A stretch of 64,000 nt of DNA from Mycobacterium kubicae (GCF_015689175.1 NZ_CP065047.1:124001-188000), one strand, 5' to 3'. Positions 16,917-26,429 are shown, counted from the first letter of the stretch. Notes: generated from the letters alone by a model not told the origin. A program made the numbers and translations.

Positions 16917-17086
16917 ACGCTGACTTGCGGTGGCAGGCTTCTTACCCGCCCGAAGACCCGCGAGCGGCCGTCATGCGCGCCGGGAAGCTGTGGCCTGACC
17001 GTGCTGCGATCACGGATCTGTCGGGCGAGGCCGTTCACCGGGCCAGCGCCCGCCACACCGTCGGTCAACTCGGCTACGAGCAATGA
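16913..17086 (+). CDS. Small protein (57 aa) inside the aromatic operon
   Basis: 57 codons overlapping the upstream stop (ATGA) and the downstream start (ATGA). The product has RWQASYPPEDPRAAV and LWPDRAAITDLSGEAV; the second part recalls the N-terminus of AMP-binding acyl-CoA synthetases (PDR-A-x-x-D-x-x-G), so it may be the stub of such an enzyme or a small partner. No metal motif or membrane segment. The tight overlaps on both sides argue that it is translated. Confidence 0.6.
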   Translation: MNADLRWQASYPPEDPRAAVMRAGKLWPDRAAITDLSGEAVHRASARHTVGQLGYEQ

Positions 17087-18690
17087 CGCACGGCCTCAAC
17101 GACGTAGCAGTCGAGCATGTGCCGGTCGCCGTGGTGGGCGGCGGCCCCACCGGGGTCACCGTCGCTACCCTGCTGGCCCAGTACGGGGTGGACACCCTGG
17201 TCCTCGACCGGTGGCCGCAGGTCTACGCGCAACCGCGCGCGGTGCACCTCGACGACGAGGTCCATCGTGTGCTGGCGCGGCTTGGCGTTGCCGCGGAGTT
17301 CGCCAAGATCTCTCGCGCGGCCCACGGCTTACGGCTCGTCGAGCGCGATTTGTCGGTGCTGATTCAGTTCGAGCGCGATACAGCGTTGACGCGCAACGGT
17401 TTTCCGGCGGCCAGCATGTTCGATCAACCAGAGCTCGAGCATCTCCTCCGCCGCAACCTCGCTCGCCATCCGCATGCCCGGTTCCGCGGCGGCGTCGAAG
17501 TTCTCGACATCACCACAGCCGCCGCGGTACGCCCGCTGCGACTGAAGGTGCGCGACCGCAGCAGCGGTGCCGAATCGGTGATCACCGCCGACTACGTGCT
17601 GGGATGCGACGGCGCCAACAGCATGGTGCGCACCGCGATCGGTGCCACGATGCGCAACCTGAGATTCGATCAGCGCTGGCTGGTGGTCGACATCACTACG
17701 ACCGTCGACCTGAACCAATGGGAAGGCGTGCACCAAGTGTGCGACGCCGGCCGCGCAGGGACGTACATGCGGATCGGCCCTACGAGGTATCGCTGGGAAT
17801 TCGCGCTCCTCGAGCACGAATCGGCCGACGACTACACCACCCTGGCCGCGCTTCGGCCGCTGATCGGCCCGTGGACGCGCCACGTCGCCGACGCCGACAT
17901 GCAGATAATGCGGGTCGCGGAGTACACGTTTCGTGCCCAGATCGCCGACCGCTGGCGCCACGGAAATCTCTTCCTGCTCGGTGACGCCGCCCACCTGACC
18001 CCGCCGTTCATCGGCCAGGGCCTGGGTGCGGGACTGCGCGATGCGATGAATCTGGCCTGGAAGATCGCCGGGGTGCACCACGGTGATCTACCACCGGAGG
18101 TGCTCGACAGCTACGAGACCGAGCGCCGGCCCCATGCCCGCGCCATGATCACCCTCGCGCTCAACGTCGGACGCGCGATGACCGCCGGCGGCCGGCTCGG
18201 CACCGCGATACGACGACTGCTGCTGCCCAGGCTGCACCTGGTGCCCGGTCTGCGCGCCAAGGTCACCGACTCCGAAACCCCGCCGCTGCGGCGCTCACTC
18301 CTGATCAAGCGCACCCTGTTCACTCGCCGCATCACCGGACGTCTCTGCCCTAATGCGTTGCTCGACACGGGCCGTCGCCTCGACGACGAGCTGGACCAAG
18401 GATTCGGATTGGTGTCGACGGTCGCACTGACGTCCGCGCAGCGCGAGATGGTGTCTGCGCGCGGTGCCCGCGCCGTACACGCCTCTGCCGGGTCCGAATT
18501 GGCCCGCTGGCTGAACCGCCACCACGTCAAGGCTGCGGTGGTGCGACCCGACCGCACCGTGATGATCGCCGGCCGTGACGTCACCACAGCGTGCCGGGCC
18601 CTGCCGCTGTTCCTGCTGAACCATCCGGGGGCCACCTCGCGGACGCCGGTGCCCCCTCCGCATCGCGCCCCCCGGAAAGGGATCGCGTGA
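17083..18690 (+). CDS. FAD-dependent aromatic monooxygenase (MhpA-like)
   Basis: 535 residues, class A flavin hydroxylase. The FAD Rossmann loop is GGGPTG (19-24). A DG motif lies in YVLGCDGANSMVR, and the second FAD-ribose motif is LLGDAAHLTPPFIGQG near residue 300. The C-terminal ~130 residues form the usual thioredoxin-like tail. These enzymes hydroxylate phenols or phenylpropionates with NAD(P)H and O2, making the catechol for ring cleavage, which fits the dioxygenase earlier in the operon. Stop overlaps the P450 start. Confidence 0.88.
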   Translation: MTHGLNDVAVEHVPVAVVGGGPTGVTVATLLAQYGVDTLVLDRWPQVYAQPRAVHLDDEVHRVLARLGVAAEFAKISRAAHGLRLVERDLSVLIQFERDTALTRNGFPAASMFDQPELEHLLRRNLARHPHARFRGGVEVLDITTAAAVRPLRLKVRDRSSGAESVITADYVLGCDGANSMVRTAIGATMRNLRFDQRWLVVDITTTVDLNQWEGVHQVCDAGRAGTYMRIGPTRYRWEFALLEHESADDYTTLAALRPLIGPWTRHVADADMQIMRVAEYTFRAQIADRWRHGNLFLLGDAAHLTPPFIGQGLGAGLRDAMNLAWKIAGVHHGDLPPEVLDSYETERRPHARAMITLALNVGRAMTAGGRLGTAIRRLLLPRLHLVPGLRAKVTDSETPPLRRSLLIKRTLFTRRITGRLCPNALLDTGRRLDDELDQGFGLVSTVALTSAQREMVSARGARAVHASAGSELARWLNRHHVKAAVVRPDRTVMIAGRDVTTACRALPLFLLNHPGATSRTPVPPPHRAPRKGIA

Positions 18691-19892
18691 TGTTTCGTCA
18701 TCCCACGGACGTGCCGGTGTACCGGCCGGACATCTACACCACCTCGGCGATCCTCGATCCCTACCGGCACTACTGCGCCATGCGGGAGCTCGGACCCGTC
18801 GTATGGCTGCCCCGCCACCGCCTCTACGGCCTGCCGCGCTACGCCGAGTGCAAGGCCACCCTGCGCGACGACGGCGTCTACCTGTCCGGACACGGTGTCG
18901 CGGCCAATGCCATCGCCAACCGACTGTCGCGCGGGACCACACTCAACAGTGACGGCGCTGACCACGACCGACGCCGCAAACTCGTCGCGCACCGATTGAT
19001 GCCCCGCGCGCTGCGCGCTCTCGGCGACGACGTCGACGTACAGGCTCGCTCCCTCGTCCAGCGCGCCGTGCACCGCGGCAGTGTCGATGCGGTGACCGAC
19101 CTGGCCACTGCTCTCCCGCTGGCCGTGGTTCCCGACATGGTCGGGTGGCCCCGCGACGGTCGCGCTCACCTGCTGGATTGGGCCGCAGCGACTTTCGACA
19201 TCCTCGGGCCGCTGAACCGGCAGGCCGTCAGAGCCGTGCCGCGCAGTCTGCAGATGCTGCGCTTCGCGCGTCGCGTCGTCCGCGAGCGTGACGTGCTGCC
19301 CGGCAGCATGGCGCACGAACTGCTCAGCGCCGTTGACGAGGGCACCCTGACCGTCGAGGAAGTGCCGCCACTGCTGATCGACTACCTCGGCCCGTCGCTG
19401 GACACCACGATCAGCGCCATCTCCAGCGCCATCTACCTGTTCGCCACCCACCCCGACCAGTGGCAGCTCCTCAAAGAGGAACCCTCGCTGCTTCCCAACG
19501 CCGTCAACGAAGTGGTGCGCTTCGAGTCGCCGCTACGCGCCTTCACCCGAAAAGCGCTGCGCGACAATGAGATCAATGGTACGCAGATACCGGCAGGTGC
19601 CCGGGTGCTCGTCCTCTATGCTTCGGCCAACCGTGACGAACGCGAGTGGAAACACCCCCACCTCTTCGACATCCGCAATGACGCTGGGCGTCACGTCGGT
19701 TTCGGTAACGGTGCCCACGCCTGTGCCGGTCAAGGCCTTGCTCGTCTGGAGACCACCGCGATGCTCAAAGCGCTCATCGATCTCGTCGACCGCATCGAGA
19801 TCACCGCCGAACCCACGTGGGTTATCAACAACGTCATTCACCGCCACAAACAGCTTCCGGTGCGGCTCGTCGCCAATAGCGCGCAGCGGTAG
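18690..19892 (+). CDS. Cytochrome P450
   Basis: 400 residues. Heme motif FGNGAHACAG with ligand C345; ExxR at E274/R277; I-helix GPSLDTTISA (A/G-G-x-D/E-T-T type, with S in place of the usual acidic neighbour). Soluble bacterial P450 needing a ferredoxin partner; none is encoded next to it. ATG 18690 overlaps the upstream stop (GTG 18687 is also possible). Last gene of the dioxygenase operon; it probably makes the first hydroxylation of the substrate. Confidence 0.92.
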   Translation: MFRHPTDVPVYRPDIYTTSAILDPYRHYCAMRELGPVVWLPRHRLYGLPRYAECKATLRDDGVYLSGHGVAANAIANRLSRGTTLNSDGADHDRRRKLVAHRLMPRALRALGDDVDVQARSLVQRAVHRGSVDAVTDLATALPLAVVPDMVGWPRDGRAHLLDWAAATFDILGPLNRQAVRAVPRSLQMLRFARRVVRERDVLPGSMAHELLSAVDEGTLTVEEVPPLLIDYLGPSLDTTISAISSAIYLFATHPDQWQLLKEEPSLLPNAVNEVVRFESPLRAFTRKALRDNEINGTQIPAGARVLVLYASANRDEREWKHPHLFDIRNDAGRHVGFGNGAHACAGQGLARLETTAMLKALIDLVDRIEITAEPTWVINNVIHRHKQLPVRLVANSAQR

Positions 19893-19910
19893 CAGAGGAT
19901 TGCGCCATGA

Positions 19911-20165
19911 CCGGCCCGGTTGGCCATCGAGGCCGGCGTCCCCATCGTCCCCATCATCACCGCCGGTGCTGGGGAATCCCTTTTCGTGATTTCCAGCGGT
20001 GAACGCCTGGCTCGCGCGCTTCGGCTCGACAAGCTTCTTCGGGTCAAACCGGCTCCGCTCAGCGTCTCCCTTCCCTGGGGGCTCAGCATCGGCGCCGTCG
20101 GCCTACTCCCATACCTCCCGCTGCCCACCAAGCTGCGAACCCGAGCGTTGCACTCACCGACATGA
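19911..20165 (+). pseudogene. C-terminal fragment of a lysophospholipid-type acyltransferase
   Basis: The frame reads ARLAIEAGVPIVPIITAGAGESL, later SVSLPWGLSIG and LPLPTKLRTR, the end of a mycobacterial LPLAT/diacylglycerol acyltransferase-like protein. The N-terminal part with the HxxxxD active site is missing, so it is a dead fragment left after the P450 gene. Confidence 0.65.
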
Positions 20166-20268
20166 CCGCCTCGCGAGTCCCCCTCATCGGATGACCATGG
20201 CCCGCTGCGCGTCTCATTGCGCGCAGAAGGCCACCGGGGCACCTTGTGGTGGGACGCGAAGCAGCAGC

Positions 20269-20910
20269 CTAATTGCTGCCCAGCCCACGATCGGGTGCAC
20301 TCATGTCACCGGTAGTAGGGATGCCGTCGGCCAGGCCGTAGCGGAGGAAGACCGTGCCCTTCCCACCGGATGCCGGCGGTTCGAGAAGGGTGAGGTTCGT
20401 GGGCACCACGCCACCGTCGAACACCTTCTTGCCCTCGCCGAGCATGATGGGGTGCAGCCAGAGGTCGATGCGGTCGAACAGCTTCTCGCGCAACAAGGTT
20501 CGTACCAAGTCGAGACTGCCGACGACCTTGATGTTTTCGTGTCGATCGCGAATCTCGCGCACCGCGCCGGCCAGGTCCGCGCCGAGTTGGGTGGACCCGC
20601 GCCACGACAGATCCGGTCGGCCGCGCGAAGCCACGTACTTCGGCACGCTGTTGAACAGCGTGGCGATGTCGTTGTCCTCGCCACCTTCCTGGTGTGGCCA
20701 ATAAGCGGCGAACATGTCGTACGTCCGCCGACCGAGTAGGAGGGCGTCCGTTCCCTCGTACGCTGCACCTACCTGGGCGCCGGTGACCTCGTCGATCAGT
20801 GGCGCCTGCCAGCCACCGAAGGAGAATCCAACTGGGTCTTCCTCGGGGCCCCCGGGCGCCTGCCCGACGAGGTCGAGGGTCGCGAAAAGTTCGATGCAGA
20901 TGAGGCCCAT
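20269..20910 (-). CDS. Dihydrofolate reductase-like (RibD C-terminal) protein
   Basis: 213 residues with the RibD_C/DHFR-like fold: start MGLICIELFATLDLVG, LLLGRRTYDMF, KYVASR, and KVVGSLDLVRTLL near the NADP-binding end. These are NADP-dependent reductases of unknown substrate, usually stand-alone. Next to it on the same strand is a MarR gene. Role not known. Confidence 0.85.
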   Translation of the reverse strand: MGLICIELFATLDLVGQAPGGPEEDPVGFSFGGWQAPLIDEVTGAQVGAAYEGTDALLLGRRTYDMFAAYWPHQEGGEDNDIATLFNSVPKYVASRGRPDLSWRGSTQLGADLAGAVREIRDRHENIKVVGSLDLVRTLLREKLFDRIDLWLHPIMLGEGKKVFDGGVVPTNLTLLEPPASGGKGTVFLRYGLADGIPTTGDMSAPDRGLGSN

Positions 20911-20979
20911 GCCTTGCTCCCAACATTCGGTCAGTGCGGTCGGGAGGTTAGACCTCCGAGCGCACGCAGACTCATCGCG

Positions 20980-21495
20980 TCAACCGCCACTGCGATGGTC
21001 GAGACGTCGCAGTTGCCCGTCGGTGTAGTCCGACCGGTTCTCCTGAATAGCAGCGATGACGTCCTCGGAGGCCTGGCGGAAAATTGCAAGGCGCTCCCGG
21101 CCCAGCACGTCGATGAACAGCCGGCGCACTCGGGCGGCGTTCGCGGGCGCGGCCGAGCCGATCGCCGCCCTGCCAGCAGCGGTAAGCACGATCTGCGGAA
21201 AGCGCGAATCACCGTGCGGGTCGGGCTCGCGGCTGACCAGTCCTCGCTTCTCCATCCGGCCAAGGTGATGAGATAACCGACTCTTCTCCCACGATGTGGC
21301 CCGGCCTAATTCGTAGGCGCGCAGGCGTCCCGCCGGCGCCTCGGAGAGGTTCACCAAGATCTCGAAGTCGGCAGCCGAGAGACCGAATTCGCGCTGCAGG
21401 TTACTGGCCAGGTGTCGTTCGAGCAGGTGATGCATGTCGACGAAACTTCGCCATGCCGCCTGCTCGTCCGCATCGAGCAGCCACTGTTCGTCCAT
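20980..21495 (-). CDS. MarR-family transcriptional regulator
   Basis: 171 residues. Winged helix at ~40-105: LSAADFEILVNLSEA, ATSWEKSRLSHHLGRMEKRGLVSRE. ATG 21495 is chosen; the frame continues upstream without typical sequence. Divergent from the NmrA gene, with two identical GTTGA-N4-TCAAC sites in the 87-bp gap. It almost certainly binds these and controls both genes. Confidence 0.9.
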   Translation of the reverse strand: MDEQWLLDADEQAAWRSFVDMHHLLERHLASNLQREFGLSAADFEILVNLSEAPAGRLRAYELGRATSWEKSRLSHHLGRMEKRGLVSREPDPHGDSRFPQIVLTAAGRAAIGSAAPANAARVRRLFIDVLGRERLAIFRQASEDVIAAIQENRSDYTDGQLRRLDHRSGG

Positions 21496-21517
21496 AGCGC
21501 AGATCTTACTGCGTCGG

Positions 21518-21567
21518 GTTGACATATCAACTCAAAGAGGTATCGTCGTTTGGGTTGACATATCAAC
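21518..21567. promoter_or_regulatory. Tandem MarR operators
   Basis: Two copies of GTTGACATATCAAC (21518-21531 and 21554-21567), each a GTTGA/TCAAC inverted repeat, 36 bp apart. The second ends just before the AGGAGG ribosome site of the NmrA gene, so binding would block transcription. Confidence 0.75.
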
Positions 21568-21582
21568 CAGGAGGCGATGAGC

Positions 21583-22557
21583 ATGACAGAGAAGAAGTTG
21601 ATATCCGTGGTCGGGGCTACCGGGTCACAGGGTGGCGGCTTGGTAAAGGCGATCCTCGACAATCCCGACGGGCAATTCAGCGTGCGCGCGCTCACTCGTA
21701 ATGCGCAGTCCGCGACCGCTCGCAAGCTGGCCGCCGCCGGTGCTGAAGTGGTGGAAGCGGATTTGGACGACGGTCCAAGCGTCCGCCGTGCTTTCGAGGG
21801 CGCACACGGGGCGTTCGTCGTCACCAACTATTGGGCCGAGTTGTCATCCCAAGCCGAGGGCGTGCGGACGAGAGCGGAAAGGGAACTGGCGCAGGCTGAT
21901 TCGGCGGCGCGCGCGGCCAAGGAGGCCGGCGTCGAACACGTGGTGTGGTCCACATTGGAGGACACTCGTGACTTCTTCGGCGACGACGACCGGGTACCGA
22001 CCGTCGAGGAGCGGTTCAAGGTTCCGCACTTCGATGCCAAGGCCGAGGCTGATGCATTGTTTCGTCAGTACGGGGTGCCCACAACGTTTCTGCGCACCGC
22101 GCTGTTCTTCGAGGGCTTCATCAACTCCTTCCCACCGCGACGTGGTGCTGACGGCGCAGTCAGTTTGACCCTGCCCATCGCCGACCAGCCGATGCCCGGC
22201 ATCGCCGTGGGCGACATCGGCAAGACGGCACTGGAACTCTTCGCGCGCGGCGAGGCATACATCGGCAAGACCGTCAGTATCGCTGGCGATCACCTCACCG
22301 GCGAGCAGTATGCCGCCGCGCTGAGTGACGCTCTGAAAGAACAAGTGACCTATCGACCCATGACCTGGGACGCCTTTCGGAAGCAAGGGTTTCCCAGCGC
22401 GGTCGAAATGGGCAACATGTTCCAGTACTACGCGGAGAACTCGGCAGCCTTCGTCGGTGCCCGCGACTTGGCCAAAGTGCGCGAACTCAACCCGCAACTG
22501 CAGTCCTTCCCGGACTGGCTTTCGTTGCATAGCGGGGAAATAGCGGTGGCGGACTGA
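21583..22557 (+). CDS. NmrA/NAD(P)-binding family protein
   Basis: 324 residues with Rossmann loop VVGATGSQGGG near the N-terminus and NmrA-like features (RALTRNAQSATARKL, VVEADLDD, HVVWSTLED). Most members are NAD(P)H-dependent reductases or redox sensors that may not be catalytic. ATG 21583 is preferred to 21577 since AGGAGG (21569-21574) is 8 nt before it. Under the divergent MarR. Confidence 0.85.
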   Translation: MTEKKLISVVGATGSQGGGLVKAILDNPDGQFSVRALTRNAQSATARKLAAAGAEVVEADLDDGPSVRRAFEGAHGAFVVTNYWAELSSQAEGVRTRAERELAQADSAARAAKEAGVEHVVWSTLEDTRDFFGDDDRVPTVEERFKVPHFDAKAEADALFRQYGVPTTFLRTALFFEGFINSFPPRRGADGAVSLTLPIADQPMPGIAVGDIGKTALELFARGEAYIGKTVSIAGDHLTGEQYAAALSDALKEQVTYRPMTWDAFRKQGFPSAVEMGNMFQYYAENSAAFVGARDLAKVRELNPQLQSFPDWLSLHSGEIAVAD

Positions 22558-22564
22558 TGTCCGC

Positions 22565-23464
22565 TCAGCTGTCGGCTCCCGATGTCAGTCCGGCGGCGTG
22601 TCTTGCCGTCTCGTAGAGCGCGACGTAGTCGGTGTCGCGGTACCCGTATCCGATGGCGGCTTGGATCAGTTGCTGCGTCGCGGCGCCCAGCGGTAGCGGA
22701 ACCTCCAGCGTTCGTGCTGCAGCTAGGGCCAAATCGAAGTCTTTACGCATATTCACCGTGGTCAAGGTGGCTTCGTAGTCGCGGTTACGGATGGCGCTGC
22801 CTTTGTGCCGAATGAAGATTGAGCCCAAGACCGAACCGTCGAGGAAGTCGAGGAACGCTGCGGGTGAAACGCCGCCCTTTTCGGCCAACGTGGTGGCTTC
22901 GGCGAGGGCCTGGGTGAGCACTCCCAGCATGAGGTTGTGGCATAGCTTCACCAGTCGGGCTTCTTCGCCGGTGCCGCTGTAGACGACCGTGCCAGCGATC
23001 ACCTGTAGGTAGTCGCGGGCCCGATCGAACGCCTGGCGTGACCCCGACGAGACGATGGCGGCTGCGCCGTCGGCGACCATCACCGGGTTTCCACTGATGG
23101 GTGCGGACAGCAGCTCACTGCCCAGACCTCGTGCGGTCTCGCGCACTTCAGCGGCGGACTCCACCGACACCGTCGAGCAATCGACAATGATCGACGGAAC
23201 ACCCTCGCCGCTCAACAGCCCGCCAGGTCCGATTGTCACCGCCAGCAGGTCAGTGGACGAAGTCACCGTGGTGAACACAATGTCGCAGTGGGCAAGATCG
23301 GCGATGCTGCCGGCTTGCGTGGCGCCCAACTCGAGCAGGGGGCCCGTCTTGTCGGCAGTCCGATTCCACACGGTGACGGCAATGCCGGCGTTGAGTAAGC
23401 GCGCGGCCATGGCTGTGCCCATCCGCCCGGTTCCCAGCCAGCCGATCCGGTGGTTTGTGTGCAT
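22565..23464 (-). CDS. 6-phosphogluconate/3-hydroxyisobutyrate dehydrogenase-like oxidoreductase
   Basis: 299 residues, beta-hydroxyacid dehydrogenase superfamily. Residues ~6-160 are the NAD(P) Rossmann domain (GWLGTGRMGTAMA), with the substrate loop DCSTVS. The C-terminal helical domain carries the catalytic lysine in VKLCHN. These enzymes oxidise 3-hydroxyacids or reduce imines. Convergent with the NmrA gene. Specificity unclear. Confidence 0.87.
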   Translation of the reverse strand: MHTNHRIGWLGTGRMGTAMAARLLNAGIAVTVWNRTADKTGPLLELGATQAGSIADLAHCDIVFTTVTSSTDLLAVTIGPGGLLSGEGVPSIIVDCSTVSVESAAEVRETARGLGSELLSAPISGNPVMVADGAAAIVSSGSRQAFDRARDYLQVIAGTVVYSGTGEEARLVKLCHNLMLGVLTQALAEATTLAEKGGVSPAAFLDFLDGSVLGSIFIRHKGSAIRNRDYEATLTTVNMRKDFDLALAAARTLEVPLPLGAATQQLIQAAIGYGYRDTDYVALYETARHAAGLTSGADS

Positions 23465-23551
23465 GGTGTGCCTTTCTGTGCGTGAATGAAGCCCAAATAC
23501 TGTGAGAGATAACCGGACTGGTCTCCGAACACCGCGCGTTGTGTCCGCGTG

Positions 23552-24499
23552 TCAGGACGCACGGTAGGAGGCAAGGAACTCGTCGAGGACAGCGAGCACT
23601 TCGTGGGGCGCTTCTTCCGCGGGGAAGTGCCCGCAGCCGGCCAGCACGATATGCGCGTGCACGTGCTCGGCGACGGGATTCATGGTCGCCGCGACCAAGT
23701 CCCCGGTGGAGCGATCTCCGGCAATCGTCAACACTGGTGCCGACAACTGGCGCTGGCTGCGCCGGGCGTTCTGCTCGATGGTGCTGCCGAGTTCTTGGTA
23801 TGGGGCGAAGCTGCCGTGTAGGGCGTCGGGGCCCGTGGTCAGTGCATCGATATAGACGTCGACTGCGTCCGGGGGCAGCGGTGTCACGGCCTTGTGCTCG
23901 AACTGCCAGCCGAAGAACAACCGTTCCCGTCCCGCGACGAGCTCCTCACTGAGGTCGGTAATTCTGTTGAAACCCCAGTGCCACAGTGCATTCGACGTCT
24001 CTTGAGCGCGCAGTAGGTCGCGGTCCGGGGTGAGCCCGGGAACCGCGGCTTCGAGGAACGCCACTCGTTCGACCCGTTCAGGGTGATCAGCCGCCAAGGC
24101 GTAGGCGATCCACATGCCTACGTCGTGGCCGACCACCGCGAAACGTTCGTGGCCCAACTCGTCCATCACGGCGACCATGTCGTCGGCCAATGTCGCGCTG
24201 TCGTACCCCTCGGCGGGCTTATCCGATAGGCCTACGCCGCGACGGTCGGCAGCCACGACTGTGAAGTGACGGGCCAGCGAGGGCATCACGAGACGCCACG
24301 CGTACCACGTCTCGGGCCAGCCATGCAGTAACAACACCGGTGGACCGGCACCACCGACGACCGCGTGAAGTCGCACGTCACCTGAGTTCACCCAGCGGCT
24401 GGTGAAGAGATCACCGAATTCGCGAGGCAACCCTCTTGTAGTGGTCGCCGCGCCGGCCCGGTCGGGTTGTGCCGCGCGGCCGCTCGAATCGATGACCAA
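23552..24499 (-). CDS. Alpha/beta hydrolase, epoxide-hydrolase type
   Basis: 315 residues. Oxyanion motif HGWPETWYAWR, nucleophile elbow VGHDVGMWIA with Asp, and the catalytic His in GCGHFPAEEAP. Asp nucleophile and HGxP are typical of epoxide hydrolases/haloacid-type esterases. Start: TTG 24499 follows AAAGGAAA directly and gives a normal length; 68 upstream codons are open but low in similarity. Divergent from the SDR at 24670. Confidence 0.82.
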   Translation of the reverse strand: MVIDSSGRAAQPDRAGAATTTRGLPREFGDLFTSRWVNSGDVRLHAVVGGAGPPVLLLHGWPETWYAWRLVMPSLARHFTVVAADRRGVGLSDKPAEGYDSATLADDMVAVMDELGHERFAVVGHDVGMWIAYALAADHPERVERVAFLEAAVPGLTPDRDLLRAQETSNALWHWGFNRITDLSEELVAGRERLFFGWQFEHKAVTPLPPDAVDVYIDALTTGPDALHGSFAPYQELGSTIEQNARRSQRQLSAPVLTIAGDRSTGDLVAATMNPVAEHVHAHIVLAGCGHFPAEEAPHEVLAVLDEFLASYRAS

Positions 24500-24669
24500 C
24501 TTTCCTTTCCCACCGGCCGCACACGACTTCAGCCTCACCTTCACAATAAGACGGTCGCTGTCGCGATTAGGGTCCGCAATCTGTCGGAAATTGCTGCGCC
24601 TCAACCCGATCTTGCTCCGCCGAGGCGACCGACCTCCCAAGAGTGCACCAACGGGCCAATAGTGTGTCC

Positions 24670-25476
24670 ATGACCGAATCACCGGTGCCCACAACGTCTG
24701 CACCGCATCTCATCTCGGGTAGGCCGCTGGCCGGTCGAGTCGCTGTTGTCACGGGCGCATCCAGTGGAATAGGGGAAGCCACCGCGGCTCGACTCGCTGA
24801 ACTGGGCGCCAGCGTTGCCCTCGTCGCTCGACGCGGTGATCGGCTCGACGCGCTGCAGGAACGCATCGCAGCTGCCGGTGGCCATGCGCTCGCGCTGCCG
24901 ACCGACGTCCGCGACCGTTCCAGCGTCCTGGCCACCGCGGAGCGGGTCGCGGGCGACCTGGGTGTCGTCGACTTGGTCTTCGCCAACGCCGGTATCCAGC
25001 TCATCTCCAGCATCACCGACCTTGCCGTCGACGACTGGGACACCCAGGTGACAACCAACGTGGGCGGGGTGATGAACGCGATCCAGGCATTCGTCCGGCC
25101 GCTGCGCGAGGCGGCATCCCACGGCCGGCCGGCGGATTTGATCACGACATCGTCCATTGCCGCGGTTCGTATCCTCGACCGATTCCAGGTCTACTCGGCC
25201 ACCAAGGCCTACATCACCCAGCTGTCCCGGCTACTGCGTACCGAACTTGGTAAGGAGAAGATCCGGGTCTCGACCATTGAGCCGGGCATGGTCGACACCG
25301 AACTTCCCGACCACGTGACAGATCCGAGCGCGACCAAGTTAATGGCGGATTTGATCGAGCAGATCGATGTTCTGCGGTCAGAGGACATTGCAGAACTCGT
25401 AGCATTCATAGCCGCCCTGCCCAAACACGTTAATCTCGCCGAAGTCATCGTGTTGCCAACCGAACAAGCCATTTGA
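24670..25476 (+). CDS. Short-chain dehydrogenase/reductase (SDR)
   Basis: 268 residues, classical SDR: TGASSGIG, NAG (FANAG), catalytic Ser in TTSSIA and YSATK (Tyr/Lys). NAD(P)-dependent oxidation or reduction of an alcohol/ketone. ATG 24670 (MTESPVP) is used. Divergent from the epoxide-hydrolase-like gene, so the two may share a substrate. Specificity cannot be told. Confidence 0.88.
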   Translation: MTESPVPTTSAPHLISGRPLAGRVAVVTGASSGIGEATAARLAELGASVALVARRGDRLDALQERIAAAGGHALALPTDVRDRSSVLATAERVAGDLGVVDLVFANAGIQLISSITDLAVDDWDTQVTTNVGGVMNAIQAFVRPLREAASHGRPADLITTSSIAAVRILDRFQVYSATKAYITQLSRLLRTELGKEKIRVSTIEPGMVDTELPDHVTDPSATKLMADLIEQIDVLRSEDIAELVAFIAALPKHVNLAEVIVLPTEQAI

Positions 25477-25505
25477 GCGTCCGATGGCCCGGCAGGACGC
25501 AGGTT

Positions 25506-26429
25506 TCAGAGTCGGTAGTAGCTGCTGGGTGGGACTCCGTAGTGCTGACGGAACACGGCGGTGAAGCGTCCCACGCTGGCATACCCGCACAACGATGCGA
25601 TCGCGGACACGGTATGCCGTTGTGACGCCAACAGTTCTGCGGCGCGCTGCATCCGCAGCTCAGTAAGGTAGCGGTGTGGTGTCATCCCGACTGATGCTTT
25701 GAAGGCCCGGAGGAAATGGAATTTGCTCAGGTGCACTTGCTTGGCCAAATCCGCCAGGGCGATTTGGTCGGGTAAGTGCGCATGCATGTAATCCACGACG
25801 CAGTTCATCGCGCGCTGCGATAGCCCACCCGATGCGTTGGCTTGCGCTGCGGCACCCGCAGTCGATGGGGAAAGAAGTTGCGCCGCAAGGGCTTGTGCCA
25901 ACGAATCGGCGACCACGGCCTCCGCCTGCCGACGCAGAGCACTGTGTAGCGCCCGCAAAATGGCGGCCGCGACGAGATCTTTTAGATCAAGAGCGTCTAA
26001 ATCTGCTATGCGCGACGCACGTGGCAGGTCCGCACGGGTCGTTTCGAGTAACTCCGACGGCAGGTGCACATGCAAGGTCATACGAGGGCTGGAGTTGATC
26101 ATGTGCCAGCGCAATGTATCTGAGCTGCCGGGAGCGGTCAGACCTATAGTGCCACTGTGATATTGGGCGGCCTGCCAGCGACCGCCGACGCGCGACTGCA
26201 CCTGAAGCGGTCCCAGCAGGCCCATGACCACCAGCAGATCCGGTGTCGCTGGCGTGGTGAATTCTGTTGCCACCGCTGGCTGCTCGATGACCTCAACAAG
26301 TGAGGAGTCCCAATCCAAGGCCGCACTCGAAGACACCCGCTTGCCCGGCAGGTGGCGGTGCGACGACAGACTCGCCAGCGCCAGCGAAGTCACGACGGCA
26401 CCGAACTTGCAGGATTCCGCTGCGACCAC
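25506..26429 (-). CDS. AraC-family transcriptional regulator
   Basis: 307 residues. The C-terminal ~100 residues are the AraC double HTH: IALADLAKQVHLSKFHFLRAFKASVGMTP and VSAIASLCGYASVGRFTAVFRQ, ending in PPSSYYRL. The N-terminal part is a cupin-like sensor (LHVHLPSELL). GTG 26429 is the only early start in frame. Convergent with the SDR; probable activator of a nearby gene. Confidence 0.87.
   Translation of the reverse strand: MVAAESCKFGAVVTSLALASLSSHRHLPGKRVSSSAALDWDSSLVEVIEQPAVATEFTTPATPDLLVVMGLLGPLQVQSRVGGRWQAAQYHSGTIGLTAPGSSDTLRWHMINSSPRMTLHVHLPSELLETTRADLPRASRIADLDALDLKDLVAAAILRALHSALRRQAEAVVADSLAQALAAQLLSPSTAGAAAQANASGGLSQRAMNCVVDYMHAHLPDQIALADLAKQVHLSKFHFLRAFKASVGMTPHRYLTELRMQRAAELLASQRHTVSAIASLCGYASVGRFTAVFRQHYGVPPSSYYRL

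Noticed and set aside
18111..19451. 446-codon frame opposite the FAD hydroxylase/P450
   Set aside because: Shadow frame; low complexity and no domain.
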